A DNA stretch of 64,000 nucleotides, taken from positions 806,001 to 870,000 of the forward strand of contig NC_019942.1 in the NCBI RefSeq assembly GCF_000327505.1, given 5' to 3'. Shown here piece after piece: positions 41,721 through 51,120 of this stretch. The DNA comes from Aciduliprofundum sp. MAR08-339 (GTDB lineage: Archaea > Thermoplasmatota > Thermoplasmata > Thermoplasmatales > Aciduliprofundaceae). Both the position numbers and the translations under genes were made by a program. Position 1 is the first letter of the stretch. Each line of letters opens with the position of its first letter. The notes beneath the pieces were generated by a model. It ran no database searches, was not told where the DNA came from, and saw only the letters and a list, made by a program, of their open reading frames with translations.

Positions 41721-42535
41721 ATTGCTCCCTGCAGTTTCGCTGCTTTAACCAGATTTTCCACCAGGCAGGCGTTGGTGACCGTGCCCACACCTCCAGGGAC
41801 AGGAGTTATATGGGCTTTATCTTTCAGGGCGTCAAAATCCGCATCTCCAACGATTTTTCCATTCACAACGTTTATGCCTACATCAATTACTATGGCATCC
41901 TCTTTCACCATATCCTCCTTCAGGAATCCCGGCCTTCCCACAGCAACCACCACGATATCCGCGTTTCTTGCCTTCTCCTTTAGATTCTTCGTTTTTGAAT
42001 GGGCAATGGTGGGTGTTGCATCCCTGTTGAGGAGCATGAGAGCAAGAGGCTTGCCCACCACTGGAGTTCTGTTTATTATGAGAACATCCTTGCCTCGGAG
42101 TTCTGTGATTTTTTCGAGAATTCTGATAACTGCCCGTGGGGTGTTGGGCACAAGCACCTCTTCTCCCAGTAGGAGTTTCCCGTAGTTCACCGGGCTTATT
42201 CCATCCACATCCTTAACCGGTGAAATGGCGCTTCTGACATTCATCTCGCTAATCTCCTTTGGAAGGGGAAAATTCACCATTATCCCGTGTACATCTCTCT
42301 CGCCGTTCAGATCCTCAATTAAGGACAGGACATCTCTCTCGGAGGCATCCTGCAAATGGTGAATCTTTCCGTCAAATCCAAGTTTGCGGAGAAGTTTCAG
42401 ATTAGATCTCGCATACACAAGCGAGGCATCATCATTTCCAACAACTATGTTATGGAGCCAGAGTTTCTTACCTCCTGCCTCCTCCTTTGCTCTCTCTCTA
42501 ATCTCCTTGGCTATGGATTTACATTCTATGATCAT
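41717..42535 (-). CDS. folD: FolD-like methylene-tetrahydrofolate dehydrogenase with altered active site
   Basis: The 272-residue protein aligns with FolD over its length, including KDVDGISPVN, PNTPRAVI and ITPVPGGVGTVTNACL. The catalytic lysine of the YxxxK motif is replaced: ASLVYARSNLK has Asn where E. coli has the Lys of ASQIYVASKRK. The nearby glutamine of VQLPLP is also Asn (VNFPLP). The aspartate of DVDG is kept. In the bifunctional enzyme the lysine is required for cyclohydrolase, so this protein may be only a dehydrogenase or may use a different pterin. It is coupled to the Trm-G10 gene. Confidence 0.85.
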   Translation of the reverse strand: MIIECKSIAKEIRERAKEEAGGKKLWLHNIVVGNDDASLVYARSNLKLLRKLGFDGKIHHLQDASERDVLSLIEDLNGERDVHGIMVNFPLPKEISEMNVRSAISPVKDVDGISPVNYGKLLLGEEVLVPNTPRAVIRILEKITELRGKDVLIINRTPVVGKPLALMLLNRDATPTIAHSKTKNLKEKARNADIVVVAVGRPGFLKEDMVKEDAIVIDVGINVVNGKIVGDADFDALKDKAHITPVPGGVGTVTNACLVENLVKAAKLQGAI

Positions 42536-42574
42536 GGGTTCCTTTAAACATTGAAAGGATTAAAATTTTTTGAA

Positions 42575-43315
42575 CTATGAAAGCAGGGATCTCATTCTCT
42601 CCACATCGTCTGTTATCACTATATCCACGAGGGGGGCTATTTTCAGAATGTTATTGTCCTTGTAGAAAAGTGCGTCCCTGTCTGCCCAGATAACAATGTG
42701 AAGTCCGAGTGCTTTGAATTGCAGGATTGCCTGCTTAAATTGCTCCATAGTAAATATCTCAAGTGCATCGATGGGTATGTTTACCGAGTAAAGGTTCAGT
42801 TCCCTTGCAAGTTCGGGGACCCTTGGTATTGTTTTTTCGTCCTCAATGAGCAACCCCAGGATTATATTTTTATTAATCTCCCGAGCCTTCCTCAATGCAT
42901 CAATGTTGAAGGAAGAAACCATAACTCTATCCTCAATTCCGTATTTTTCTATAAGGGCTATGACTTTTTCAACGGTGTCAATATCCTTTATCTCAACGTT
43001 TATAAGCGTTTTTTCAGGCATTGAATCGAATATCTCACCCAGGGTTGGCACGTTCTGCCCCATTCCCAGATCTATTTTTTTCAGATCGGCAAGGGTGCTA
43101 TCTTTGATTTTTTTTGCAACATCTGCAACTCTTTTGAAATCCTCATCATGCGCCACAACCAGTTTTTCATCCTTTGTGAGCCAGACATCAAGTTCAATTC
43201 CATCTGCCCCATGCATCACGGCCTCCAAAAAGGAAAGTACGGTGTTCTCTGGATACTTCTGTCTGAATCCCCTGTGCCCAAGAATCAGGATTTTTTCAGA
43301 TTCCCATCTGCTCAT
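42575..43315 (-). CDS. Glycerophosphodiester phosphodiesterase
   Basis: The ATG at 43315 (MSRWESEKILILGHRG) with GGTGAG before it is preferred over a 44-codon upstream extension. The 246-residue TIM-barrel enzyme has the GDPD signature: LGHRGFRQKYPENT, ELDVWLTKDEKLVVAHD, and NVEIK on a later strand. It hydrolyses glycerophosphodiesters, perhaps from ether-lipid turnover. Its promoter region is shared with the divergent TPR gene. Confidence 0.9.
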   Translation of the reverse strand: MSRWESEKILILGHRGFRQKYPENTVLSFLEAVMHGADGIELDVWLTKDEKLVVAHDEDFKRVADVAKKIKDSTLADLKKIDLGMGQNVPTLGEIFDSMPEKTLINVEIKDIDTVEKVIALIEKYGIEDRVMVSSFNIDALRKAREINKNIILGLLIEDEKTIPRVPELARELNLYSVNIPIDALEIFTMEQFKQAILQFKALGLHIVIWADRDALFYKDNNILKIAPLVDIVITDDVERMRSLLS

Positions 43316-43403
43316 GTTCTCACCGGATGTGAATGCATCTTGTATCCTTAAATTTTTGCGTGCTGGCGAAAATTTAAATAATGATTCTGCAATCCATTTT
43401 CGT

Positions 43404-44537
43404 ATGGATCGAAATTTACTTGCTTTGTTGATCCTTGATACCCTCACGGTGGTGATAGGGTGGGCAATATACCTGTCGAATGTTCCTCCCGATACGGCTT
43501 TATTCCTATTTTCATCTCAGACCATTCTCATACTGGGTTTCATATCCCTGGGCATGACCTTCTTTTACTCCTTCTTTGCTGGAGGTAGAAGTATATACTT
43601 CTGGCCCGCAGTTGCGGTGATTGTTATAGGCGCGGTGGTTGTATTTTTCAACTGGTTTGCCGGGGGAATTTTGATACTTGCAGCGATTCTACTTCTGATT
43701 TTCAGCAGAGCGGAGGGTGTTGGAAATCGTTTGGGCATTTTTCTCGTGTTCCTGGGATTTTCAATATTGGCTCTCCTTCCCCCAATTGAGGCCATGCTAA
43801 ATCTCTCATTTTCCTCACTTGATATTGTGGTAATTGTCATATCTGCAGCATTGATTCTCGTAGGGCTCATGATATCCCTCAGAAGGGGAATTGCCATAGA
43901 ATCGTACCTAGGTTACATAGCCCTATCCCTTGCTTTTTTTCTGCTTCCGCCATACCATGAGGTTTTAAGGATAAAGAGCAACGGTGCCTACGGTATTTAC
44001 GACATGGCAATAATAGTGATTTCCACGATCCTGTTCTCCATATTCCTATTTGCGTCCCTCTATGCCCTGAAGAAGCAGGATTGGGTGAGTAAGGAGATTG
44101 AAAGGGGATATGATGAGTTGAGGAGGGGTAACTGGGAGAGGGCATATTCTGTGTTCAAAACTCTTCACAAGAGGGGTCAGATATATTCATCGGTGTTCAA
44201 CGGTATGGGCGTTGCACTTATGCATATGAAGAGATTTGATGAAAGCGAAAAATACTTAAGAGAGGCGCTGAGAATCAGGGAAAGTGATGAGTATAGAACT
44301 AATCTTGGAAATCTTTATTACAGGAAGGGAGATATAAATAAAGCCATGGAAGTTTATAAATCAGTACTCAAGAGGAACCCCGACTGCTACCTTGCCCTCA
44401 ACAATCTTGGCAGGTGCCTCATGCGCAAAGGGAAAATAGACGAGGCGAGACGCTACCTGGAGAGGGCAATGGAGGTAAATCCAAATGGAACACAGGCAAA
44501 GCGGAACTATTCAATGCTGGAAAATAATGAGGAATAA
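43404..44537 (+). CDS. Membrane protein with C-terminal TPR domain
   Basis: The ATG at 43404 lies about 26 bases after TTTAAATAAT (43374-43383), so the mRNA is leaderless. The frame is open far upstream, but that part is antisense to the phosphodiesterase gene. The 377-residue protein has seven to eight membrane helices (about 1-225) and a cytoplasmic tail of three to four TPR units (about 230-370), such as SSVFNGMGVALMHMKRFDES and YLALNNLGRCLMRKGKIDEA. TPRs bind other proteins, so it may be a membrane scaffold. The function is unknown. Confidence 0.75.
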   Translation: MDRNLLALLILDTLTVVIGWAIYLSNVPPDTALFLFSSQTILILGFISLGMTFFYSFFAGGRSIYFWPAVAVIVIGAVVVFFNWFAGGILILAAILLLIFSRAEGVGNRLGIFLVFLGFSILALLPPIEAMLNLSFSSLDIVVIVISAALILVGLMISLRRGIAIESYLGYIALSLAFFLLPPYHEVLRIKSNGAYGIYDMAIIVISTILFSIFLFASLYALKKQDWVSKEIERGYDELRRGNWERAYSVFKTLHKRGQIYSSVFNGMGVALMHMKRFDESEKYLREALRIRESDEYRTNLGNLYYRKGDINKAMEVYKSVLKRNPDCYLALNNLGRCLMRKGKIDEARRYLERAMEVNPNGTQAKRNYSMLENNEE

Positions 44538-44538
44538 A

Positions 44539-45045
44539 TCAATCCTTGGTTATTCTGTACCACTTTAGCACCTTTCTGAACTGGATTATTAAGCTCTTTA
44601 TGGTGATCTCTCCAATGAGGTTTCCATGTTCGTCAATCACTGGCAATCTTCTGAGCCGATAAGAGCGCATCTTATCAAGTACGTCTTCAATCTTATCCTT
44701 TGGATGTGCCACTATGAGTTTCTTGCACATCAGATCTTCCGCACTTTTAACGTTTCCTAGAAGAAGGGAGGAAAGGTCTATGCCTCCTATCACGTATGGC
44801 TGTATCCTCTTTGGTGCCATTATGTTAAGCAGGTCTTTTTCAGTTATTACCCCCACAACCTTGGTGCTTCCCTTTTTTTCCATAATCCAGACATGTCTTC
44901 TGGCGGACATGATGGAGAGTACCTCCTCAATGGATGCATCCTTTGGAAGCATTGGCATGTTCCATAGGTCCTTGGTCATAATATGCTCCACGGGAACACG
45001 ATAGAAATTTTTCAAAACGTACTGGAGGTCTCTGTGATCATCCAT
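44539..45045 (-). CDS. CBS-domain pair protein
   Basis: The 168-residue protein consists of two CBS domains (about 18-75 and 98-160; VEHIMTKDLWNMPML, AEDLMCKKLIVAHP), which usually bind adenine nucleotides and act as energy sensors. The ATG at 45045 follows a TATA-like CTTTATATACC by about 26 bases. It ends two bases from the convergent TPR gene. The target is unknown. Confidence 0.85.
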   Translation of the reverse strand: MDDHRDLQYVLKNFYRVPVEHIMTKDLWNMPMLPKDASIEEVLSIMSARRHVWIMEKKGSTKVVGVITEKDLLNIMAPKRIQPYVIGGIDLSSLLLGNVKSAEDLMCKKLIVAHPKDKIEDVLDKMRSYRLRRLPVIDEHGNLIGEITIKSLIIQFRKVLKWYRITKD

Positions 45046-45115
45046 GGTCAATCATCGCTAAACAGGTATATAAAGTTATGGTAAAAAATCTTTTTATTCT
45101 TTTTGCAGATTGGGT

Positions 45116-45649
45116 ATGGGTGATTCTTTGGGTAAAAAAGGCTCCATATACGAGCGCGAGTTGAAGGGTATACTCTCAGGCGATAGTAAGTACATATTTA
45201 AATTCAGTAGATCTCTGAGTGAGGATGAGTTCAGATGGTATAGAAGTTCAATTGAAAGACCATTCATGGTAATTCGTGCTGCCGGCTCTCTTGGGGTGGA
45301 TCTCATAGCCATAAGGGATGATTATTCCTTTCCAATAGAGGTAAAATCCGCATCCTCCCGAAAGATAGTGTTCACCCACTCAAGTGCGAGGGCCCAGGAA
45401 CAGGCGGAAATATTTCTCAAGGAATGCGAAAGAGCCAGGATACTTGGTATATATGCATACCGACTCAAAGGTTTCAGAGGAGATCCATGGCGTGTGTTCT
45501 CTCTCCCTGTGAATGGACTAACCGGCAGGATGAGGTTACTGTCCGAAACGGTGCCCACTATACCGCTAACTCGTGGGGGCAATTTTGTGCTCAGATGGGA
45601 CGAGGGTATGCCTCTAAGCAAGTTTCTATCCTATGTGAATCAGGGATAG
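45116..45649 (+). CDS. hjc: Hjc-like Holliday junction resolvase
   Basis: The protein (about 177 residues from ATG 45116) has the archaeal resolvase nuclease core: the Glu in IYERELKGIL, the Asp in AGSLGVDLIAI and the EVK motif FPIEVKSAS. Between the first two lies an insertion of about 25 residues (KYIFKFSRSLSEDEFRWYRS) not typical of Hjc, so it is longer than the usual 120-140. It cuts four-way junctions during recombination. The 3' end overlaps the convergent exchanger gene by 10 bases. Confidence 0.82.
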   Translation: MGDSLGKKGSIYERELKGILSGDSKYIFKFSRSLSEDEFRWYRSSIERPFMVIRAAGSLGVDLIAIRDDYSFPIEVKSASSRKIVFTHSSARAQEQAEIFLKECERARILGIYAYRLKGFRGDPWRVFSLPVNGLTGRMRLLSETVPTIPLTRGGNFVLRWDEGMPLSKFLSYVNQG

Positions 45650-46644
45650 AGTATGAGAAAAGAGAAGAATACTGCATAGAGAATGATGAGAATTGCCCCC
45701 TCTAATCTTCTTATTTTTTTCTTCATGCACATGAGCGCTGCGGCGATCGTGAATATTACAAGGAAAATGAGATTGTTTATGATATCTGAGTTGGGCACCC
45801 TTATTGGGTTTAAAAGGGAAGATCCTCCCAGAACTATCAGGGTATTGAATATATTGCTTCCAATAACGTTTCCCACTGCTATTCCGTACTTTTTCTTTAA
45901 GGATGCTGCTATGCTTGTTGCCATTTCTGGAAGAGATGTGCCTATTGCAATTGCGGTGATTGCTATTATTATTTCAGGTATGTGCATTACCACGGCTATG
46001 TTCACAGCGGATTTTATGACCACCTCCGCACCCCATACTATTCCAGCAGCACCGGAGAGCACGTAGATCCACGACCACAGCCATGAATGCTCAATTTTGA
46101 CCTCCCCAATCTCTTCATTGCGTCCTTTTATTTCCCAGATGTAGAGTGCGTAAATTGCGATAAATAGAATTCCCATCCACCAGAGAAGGGCATGAAATAG
46201 GAGTACGAGGAAGGCGAGAATGCCTGTAACAAGTACAAGAACACCGGCATCCTTCTTTATGTGCTTTGAAAGGGACAGGGGCATCATTATTGCAGCCAGA
46301 CCTAGCACTAGGCCTATGTTGGCTATATTGCTTCCCACGGCGTTTCCCCAGGATGTTATGGGATGTCCGGTATAGGATGCGATTGTTGAAACTGCGAATT
46401 CTGGTAGGGAGGTTGCCAGAGCCACTAGGGTCAGTCCGATTGTGTGCTCGCTCACATTTTTGTGTGCTGCTATGCTTGCAGCCCCATCCACAAAATAGTC
46501 ACTTCCCTTAACGAGCAGGTATATCCCTATGATGAAATTTACCGTGAGAATAGGTATAGACTTCAAATTGCCAAGCATAATGAGGTAGGCAGGTAATGAG
46601 AGGAGAATGATGGATATGTACACCAACGCTCCGGTATTTTTCAT
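45640..46644 (-). CDS. CaxA-type Na+/Ca2+ exchanger
   Basis: The 334-residue membrane protein has ten to eleven helices and the two inverted alpha repeats of the CaCA family: LVALATSLPEFAVST with WGNAVGSNIANIG, and IAIGTSLPEMATS with VGNVIGSNIFNTL. The acidic residues in both SLPE motifs bind the cation. It likely exports Ca2+ in exchange for Na+ or H+. The start at 46644 has a TATA-like element nearby. Confidence 0.92.
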   Translation of the reverse strand: MKNTGALVYISIILLSLPAYLIMLGNLKSIPILTVNFIIGIYLLVKGSDYFVDGAASIAAHKNVSEHTIGLTLVALATSLPEFAVSTIASYTGHPITSWGNAVGSNIANIGLVLGLAAIMMPLSLSKHIKKDAGVLVLVTGILAFLVLLFHALLWWMGILFIAIYALYIWEIKGRNEEIGEVKIEHSWLWSWIYVLSGAAGIVWGAEVVIKSAVNIAVVMHIPEIIIAITAIAIGTSLPEMATSIAASLKKKYGIAVGNVIGSNIFNTLIVLGGSSLLNPIRVPNSDIINNLIFLVIFTIAAALMCMKKKIRRLEGAILIILYAVFFSFLILYP

Positions 46645-46742
46645 TTTGGTACCTTAAATTCCATTATGTATATTAAATTTGATACTCTCTGGGCGTAAAT
46701 TTCTCAGAAAAATATTTATATCTAAGAGTATATGGCATCCTA

Positions 46743-47075
46743 ATGGTACGTACGAGAAAGGAGCTTCTTGATGAAATCAGAAGTATGGGGGGCGTTGAGA
46801 AGGTGGCGCTTATAAGTAGAACAGGTATGTTTATTGATGGTGATAATTTTGAGGAATCAGATACCTTCTCCGCAATGAGCGCTATAATTCTCGGGGCTGC
46901 AGAAACAGCCTCTGTGGGAGTGGGTTTGGTTAAGAGGGTGGTAGCCCATTTTGAGGATGGAAAAAAGTTTATCGTAGTACCGGCAGGTAAGAAGGGCGTA
47001 CTTGTTATACTTGCCAGCGAGGATGTTTATGAGAATTTGAAGGGAATAGTGAGGGAATTTGATAACTTGATCTAA
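46743..47075 (+). CDS. Roadblock/LC7-domain protein
   Basis: The 110-residue protein is a single Roadblock/LC7 domain (LLDEIRSMGGVEKVALISRTG, HFEDGKKFIVVPAG, GVLVILAS). In bacteria and archaea such proteins form dimers that regulate small Ras-like GTPases (MglB type), but no GTPase gene of that kind is adjacent. The ATG lies about 26 bases after ATATTTATAT (46712-46721), a leaderless promoter. Its end overlaps the PHP gene by four bases. Confidence 0.87.
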   Translation: MVRTRKELLDEIRSMGGVEKVALISRTGMFIDGDNFEESDTFSAMSAIILGAAETASVGVGLVKRVVAHFEDGKKFIVVPAGKKGVLVILASEDVYENLKGIVREFDNLI

Positions 47076-47722
47076 ATTCTTTTGAATCCCCTGCCCATCC
47101 ACTCGCCAACCGCCTTCTTCACGTACCTAACGGTCTCCCATGCACTTCTTGATCTTCCAAAGATTTTCACCCTCTTCTTCAGTATGGCCTCTATCACATC
47201 CTCCTCGTCTGCGGCATCCACGATTATCCCTGCCTTTCCTATCTCATCTGGAAAGTGGGCATCACTTCCAGCGGTGTATGGCTTTTTCAAACACTCCACC
47301 AGATTTTTTGCTCTTTCATTTGACTTCCTTTTGCATCGTCCATTGAATATTTCAATGGCATCAAATTCGAAATTCCTCGCATTCTCATCCCCGATTCCGG
47401 ACCAGAAACGGTATGGGTGCGCTGCCACAGCTATTCCCCCGCAATCGTGTATCCTATCTATCGTTTCCTCAATGCCCATATCCCTTGGAATCTTGCAATC
47501 CAGCCCGTAGGCGAGAACGTGACCTTCTGTGGTTGAAATTTCAATTCCGCGAACAACAGGCAGGATTCCAATTTTTTTTGCTTCGATTGCGCCCCTTATC
47601 TCGTTATGATCCGTTATGGCTATGCCTCCCAGCCCAATCTTTTTTGCTATTTTTAGAACATCCTTTATGGGCACCTTTCCATCGGGGGAGTATATGGTGT
47701 GAATATGCATGTCTATCCTCAT
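47072..47722 (-). CDS. PHP-domain phosphoesterase
   Basis: The 216-residue protein has the four PHP motifs: DMHIHTIYSPDG, ITDHNEIRGA, AAHPYRF and GSDAHFPDE. These histidines and aspartates bind two or three metals, as in histidinol phosphatase and related phosphoesterases. It overlaps metG by four bases, so the two are co-transcribed. The substrate is unknown. Confidence 0.88.
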   Translation of the reverse strand: MRIDMHIHTIYSPDGKVPIKDVLKIAKKIGLGGIAITDHNEIRGAIEAKKIGILPVVRGIEISTTEGHVLAYGLDCKIPRDMGIEETIDRIHDCGGIAVAAHPYRFWSGIGDENARNFEFDAIEIFNGRCKRKSNERAKNLVECLKKPYTAGSDAHFPDEIGKAGIIVDAADEEDVIEAILKKRVKIFGRSRSAWETVRYVKKAVGEWMGRGFKRI

Positions 47723-49923
47723 CTTATTTTTCCTCCGGGCTTAACATACCTCACCGGGCCTATGGGTACATCACCCACATGCAGGATCAGCGGTTTCTTG
47801 TCGTGGAACACAACGCCTTGCTTTCCTGCCCAGCTCTCCGCCGGTCTGTAATCTATGGGATACTCGCCCTTGCCCACAGCCACGACTTTTCCATCCCTCT
47901 TTATGATGTCCGCTACCTCCATCTTCATCTTCTGAAACTTCTTGAACTTCAAAATGCCCTTGGGATTCGAATGAACACCGTTTGCCTGCACCCTCGCTCC
48001 AGGCTCCACATCTCCCAGGGGTGTCAGAAAGCCCACGGTGTTATCATCCTCTCCCGCGAGAAGCATACCCTCGCTCCTTACTCCTCTGAAGTTTGCAGGC
48101 TCAAGATTGCACACAACGATGAGTTTCTTTCCCAGAAGTTCCTCCTTTTTGTAAAATCTCTTCAACCCTGCTATCAGCGTTCTCTTCTCATCGCCCAGGT
48201 CTATACGAAGTACGTACAATTTATCCGCATTTGGATGGTCCTCCACGCTTTCCACAAGAGCAACGCGCAGGTCAATCTGCTCCCACTTCTCGTATCTTTC
48301 CTCATCTCTCTTTATCTTCTCAAATAGCACCTCTGGCTTGTTCAACTTTCTTCCCTCCTGCATATTTTTTATGGCCTCAACGTATTTATGCTCAAATATG
48401 GAGTCCTCATTGCCCAAATAGTGCCAGATTTTCTCTGCGGTGAACGGCAAGAAGGGTGCTCCAAGAATTGCCAGAGCCTGTACGATCTGCAACGAGATGT
48501 TTATGGCAGTGGCGCACCTCTCCTTGTTTTCCTTGCATAGGGCCCATGGTGCCTTGCGATCAAAGTACACATTTCCAAATCTGGCGAGGTTCATCCACTC
48601 CTTGAACGCCTTCTTGAGTTCCACGTTCTCAAGGTATTTTTGCATATTTTTCAGGGTCTGCATTATGGTCTTTATGGCCTCCCTATCAACTTCATCCACC
48701 TCGCCCCTGGGTGGTACCTCTCCAAAATTGCGATATGCGAAAATCAAGGCACGATGCACGAAGTTTGCAAATTTATCAATTAACTCCTCATTCACCTTCT
48801 GCACAAAATCGTCCCAGGTGAAGTCTGAGTCACGATTCTCAGGCATATTTATTATGCCGTAGAATCTTATGATATCTGGATGGAATGCATCAAGCAGTTC
48901 CGGCATCCATACACCGATACCACGGCTCTTTGAGAACTTCTCTCCTGAGAAGCGCAGGTATTCGTTGGCCACCACGTTATATGGCAGGTTCAGCTCTCCA
49001 TGGGCCATGAGCATCGCGGGCCATATTATTGTGTGAAACGGAATGTTGTCCTTGCCGAGGAAGTAATAGTGTCGTACGTCCCTATCCATCCAGAAGGCAC
49101 GCCAGCTCTTGCCCGTGCGCTTGGCCCACTCAACGCTTGCGGATAGATACCCTATCACAGCATCAAACCACACATAAATGCGCTTGTTCTCAAATCCCTT
49201 AAGTGGAACCTCAACGCCCCATTCTATGTCCCTAGTTATGGCTCTGTCCTTGAGCCCTCCCTTTATGAAATTTCTGGTGAAATTAAGAACATTGCTTCTC
49301 CAGTAGGTTTTATCGGCAAGCCAGCCGAGAAGCCTTTTTTCCAGTTTGGAAAGTGAGAAAAATACATGCTCAGTTTCGCGAAATTCTGGGGTGGTCCCGC
49401 ATATTGCACATCTTGGATTTATCAGATCCTTTGGATCCAGGGTTCGACCGCAGTTATCACACTGATCGCCCCTGGCGTTCTCGTAACCGCAGTAGGGGCA
49501 TGTGCCTACCACATACCTGTCAGGTAGGAATCTGTGGCATGAGGGGCAGTAGGGAAGGAGCATCTTACCCCTGTACAGATATCCATTTTCGTACAGTCTA
49601 AGGAAGAATCTCTTCACCACATCCCTGTGAGCAGGATCCGATGTGCGGAAGAAGAGATCAAAGGATATGCCCATCCTCTCCATAACCTCTGAATTTATTT
49701 TGTGATACCTGTCGGCCACCTCCTGAGGGCTCACACCCTCCTTCTCCGCAGTTAGGGTTATGGGCGTGCCATGCTGGTCGCTTCCGGAGACCATGAGGAC
49801 TTCGTTACCCTGCATTCTCTGGTACCTCGCAAATATGTCCGCAGGTAGATACGCTCCGACAATATGGCCAAGATGAACGGGACCGTTGGCGTAGGGCCAG
49901 GCAACTCCTATGAATATTCGCAT
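47719..49923 (-). CDS. metG: Methionyl-tRNA synthetase with C-terminal EMAPII domain
   Basis: The 734-residue enzyme has the class I signatures GPVHLGHIVGA (HIGH) and EKFSKSRGIG (KMSKS). The zinc-binding knuckles CPSCHRFL, CPYCGYEN, CDNCGRTL and CAICGTTP lie at about residues 127-180. The alpha-helical anticodon domain is next, and a C-terminal tRNA-binding (EMAPII-like) domain lies at about 630-734 (VEDHPNADKLYVLRIDLG). In some archaea that domain is a separate protein; here it is fused. The start at 49923 gives MRIFIGVAWPYANGP, the family N-terminus. Confidence 0.96.
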   Translation of the reverse strand: MRIFIGVAWPYANGPVHLGHIVGAYLPADIFARYQRMQGNEVLMVSGSDQHGTPITLTAEKEGVSPQEVADRYHKINSEVMERMGISFDLFFRTSDPAHRDVVKRFFLRLYENGYLYRGKMLLPYCPSCHRFLPDRYVVGTCPYCGYENARGDQCDNCGRTLDPKDLINPRCAICGTTPEFRETEHVFFSLSKLEKRLLGWLADKTYWRSNVLNFTRNFIKGGLKDRAITRDIEWGVEVPLKGFENKRIYVWFDAVIGYLSASVEWAKRTGKSWRAFWMDRDVRHYYFLGKDNIPFHTIIWPAMLMAHGELNLPYNVVANEYLRFSGEKFSKSRGIGVWMPELLDAFHPDIIRFYGIINMPENRDSDFTWDDFVQKVNEELIDKFANFVHRALIFAYRNFGEVPPRGEVDEVDREAIKTIMQTLKNMQKYLENVELKKAFKEWMNLARFGNVYFDRKAPWALCKENKERCATAINISLQIVQALAILGAPFLPFTAEKIWHYLGNEDSIFEHKYVEAIKNMQEGRKLNKPEVLFEKIKRDEERYEKWEQIDLRVALVESVEDHPNADKLYVLRIDLGDEKRTLIAGLKRFYKKEELLGKKLIVVCNLEPANFRGVRSEGMLLAGEDDNTVGFLTPLGDVEPGARVQANGVHSNPKGILKFKKFQKMKMEVADIIKRDGKVVAVGKGEYPIDYRPAESWAGKQGVVFHDKKPLILHVGDVPIGPVRYVKPGGKIR

Positions 49924-49992
49924 AGGGCTGTATAACCTCTCAAATATTTAATTTTTCCATATGCTATTTATACTTGAACCCTATGCCATATT

Positions 49993-50946
49993 GTGTATCG
50001 GGACATACCCACAGTCCTCACAGCGGAGGAGATAATTGACAAGATGTTTCGGCGTGCAAAGAAGGTAGAAGTTCCCTTAATCCGCAACAGGCTCAGGTTT
50101 CACAAGAATCTGAGCATTGCCAAGATTTATACGGCCAGGGATGTTGCAGTAAGCACGCTTGGCAGATATGTGGAGGCATTTCCGTACATAAACAAGATGC
50201 ATCCATTTTATCGCACCCTTCTGGATCTTCTCGTGGACAAGAACCAGTACAAGAAATCTCTGGCATCTCTCGTTTGGGCCATTGATAGGATAAACTCCTT
50301 CGCGGATAAGTACGCCCGTAAGATAAAGGGTGTTGGCAAGGTGGAAGATGCCATAAAGTTCCGCAAGGATTTTTATGGGAGAGCCACCTCCATAATAAAG
50401 CAAATTGCCCCAAAATTGAGGTATCTCTCTGAGGTAAGGGAGATAATGAAGAAACTGCCTGATGTAAACCCAGAGATGCCCACGGTGGTCATCGCCGGCT
50501 ATCCCAATGTGGGAAAATCCATGCTTGTGGAGAAACTCAGCACCGCAAAGCCGGAGATAGCGGCGTATCCGTTCACAACCAAGGGAATTGTGGTGGGTCA
50601 TATGGATTTGAGTGGCAGAAGGATACAGATAATTGATACTCCCGGCGTTTTGGACAGGCCCTTGGAAAGGAGGAATAAAATAGAGAGGCAGGCCATCCTG
50701 GCCCTGGAGCATCTCGCTGATATCATCGTTTTCGTTCTTGACCCTTCTGAGACCTGCGGGTACAAACTTGAGGAGCAGGAAAATCTCCTGAATGAGGTGC
50801 GCATGAGTTTTTCCGTACCCGTAATCGTGGTGGAGAACAAAAGGGATATTTACGAGAGGGAAACCGAGAACTTGAAGATATCTGCCAGTACGGGGGAGGG
50901 GCTGGATGCATTAGTTGATAGGATGCTGGGGATTTTGAAGGGGTGA
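49993..50946 (+). CDS. nog1: Nog1-type GTPase, 50S ribosome assembly
   Basis: The GTG start lies about 26 bases after CTATTTATACT (49962-49972), so the mRNA is probably leaderless. The 317-residue protein has the helical N-terminal NOG1 domain (about 1-155) and a G domain: P-loop AGYPNVGKSM, G2/switch region AAYPFTTKGI, G3 IDTPGVLD and G4 ENKRD. Nog1 (OBG/NOG family) acts in large-subunit maturation. Members with extra C-terminal sequence are eukaryotic; the archaeal length fits. Confidence 0.93.
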   Translation: MYRDIPTVLTAEEIIDKMFRRAKKVEVPLIRNRLRFHKNLSIAKIYTARDVAVSTLGRYVEAFPYINKMHPFYRTLLDLLVDKNQYKKSLASLVWAIDRINSFADKYARKIKGVGKVEDAIKFRKDFYGRATSIIKQIAPKLRYLSEVREIMKKLPDVNPEMPTVVIAGYPNVGKSMLVEKLSTAKPEIAAYPFTTKGIVVGHMDLSGRRIQIIDTPGVLDRPLERRNKIERQAILALEHLADIIVFVLDPSETCGYKLEEQENLLNEVRMSFSVPVIVVENKRDIYERETENLKISASTGEGLDALVDRMLGILKG

Positions 50947-51120
50947 TGTTGATAACGAAGTTTTTATTCGCATAACCCCCTACATCAGAGTTATTCGGAA
51001 GTTTTGCCTCATATACCCACATTGAAAAAAGTTATGGGATTTGAAAATAAAAATCTTACTTCAGAGAATAATAACTGAGTGTTTCGCAAACCTTTATACC
51101 CTTCTCCCATATCCTCTTTT

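Noticed and set aside
42846-43403. Long open extension upstream of the TPR membrane gene
   Set aside because: It is antisense to the phosphodiesterase gene, which has clear motifs; the TATA box and ATG at 43404 give a better start.
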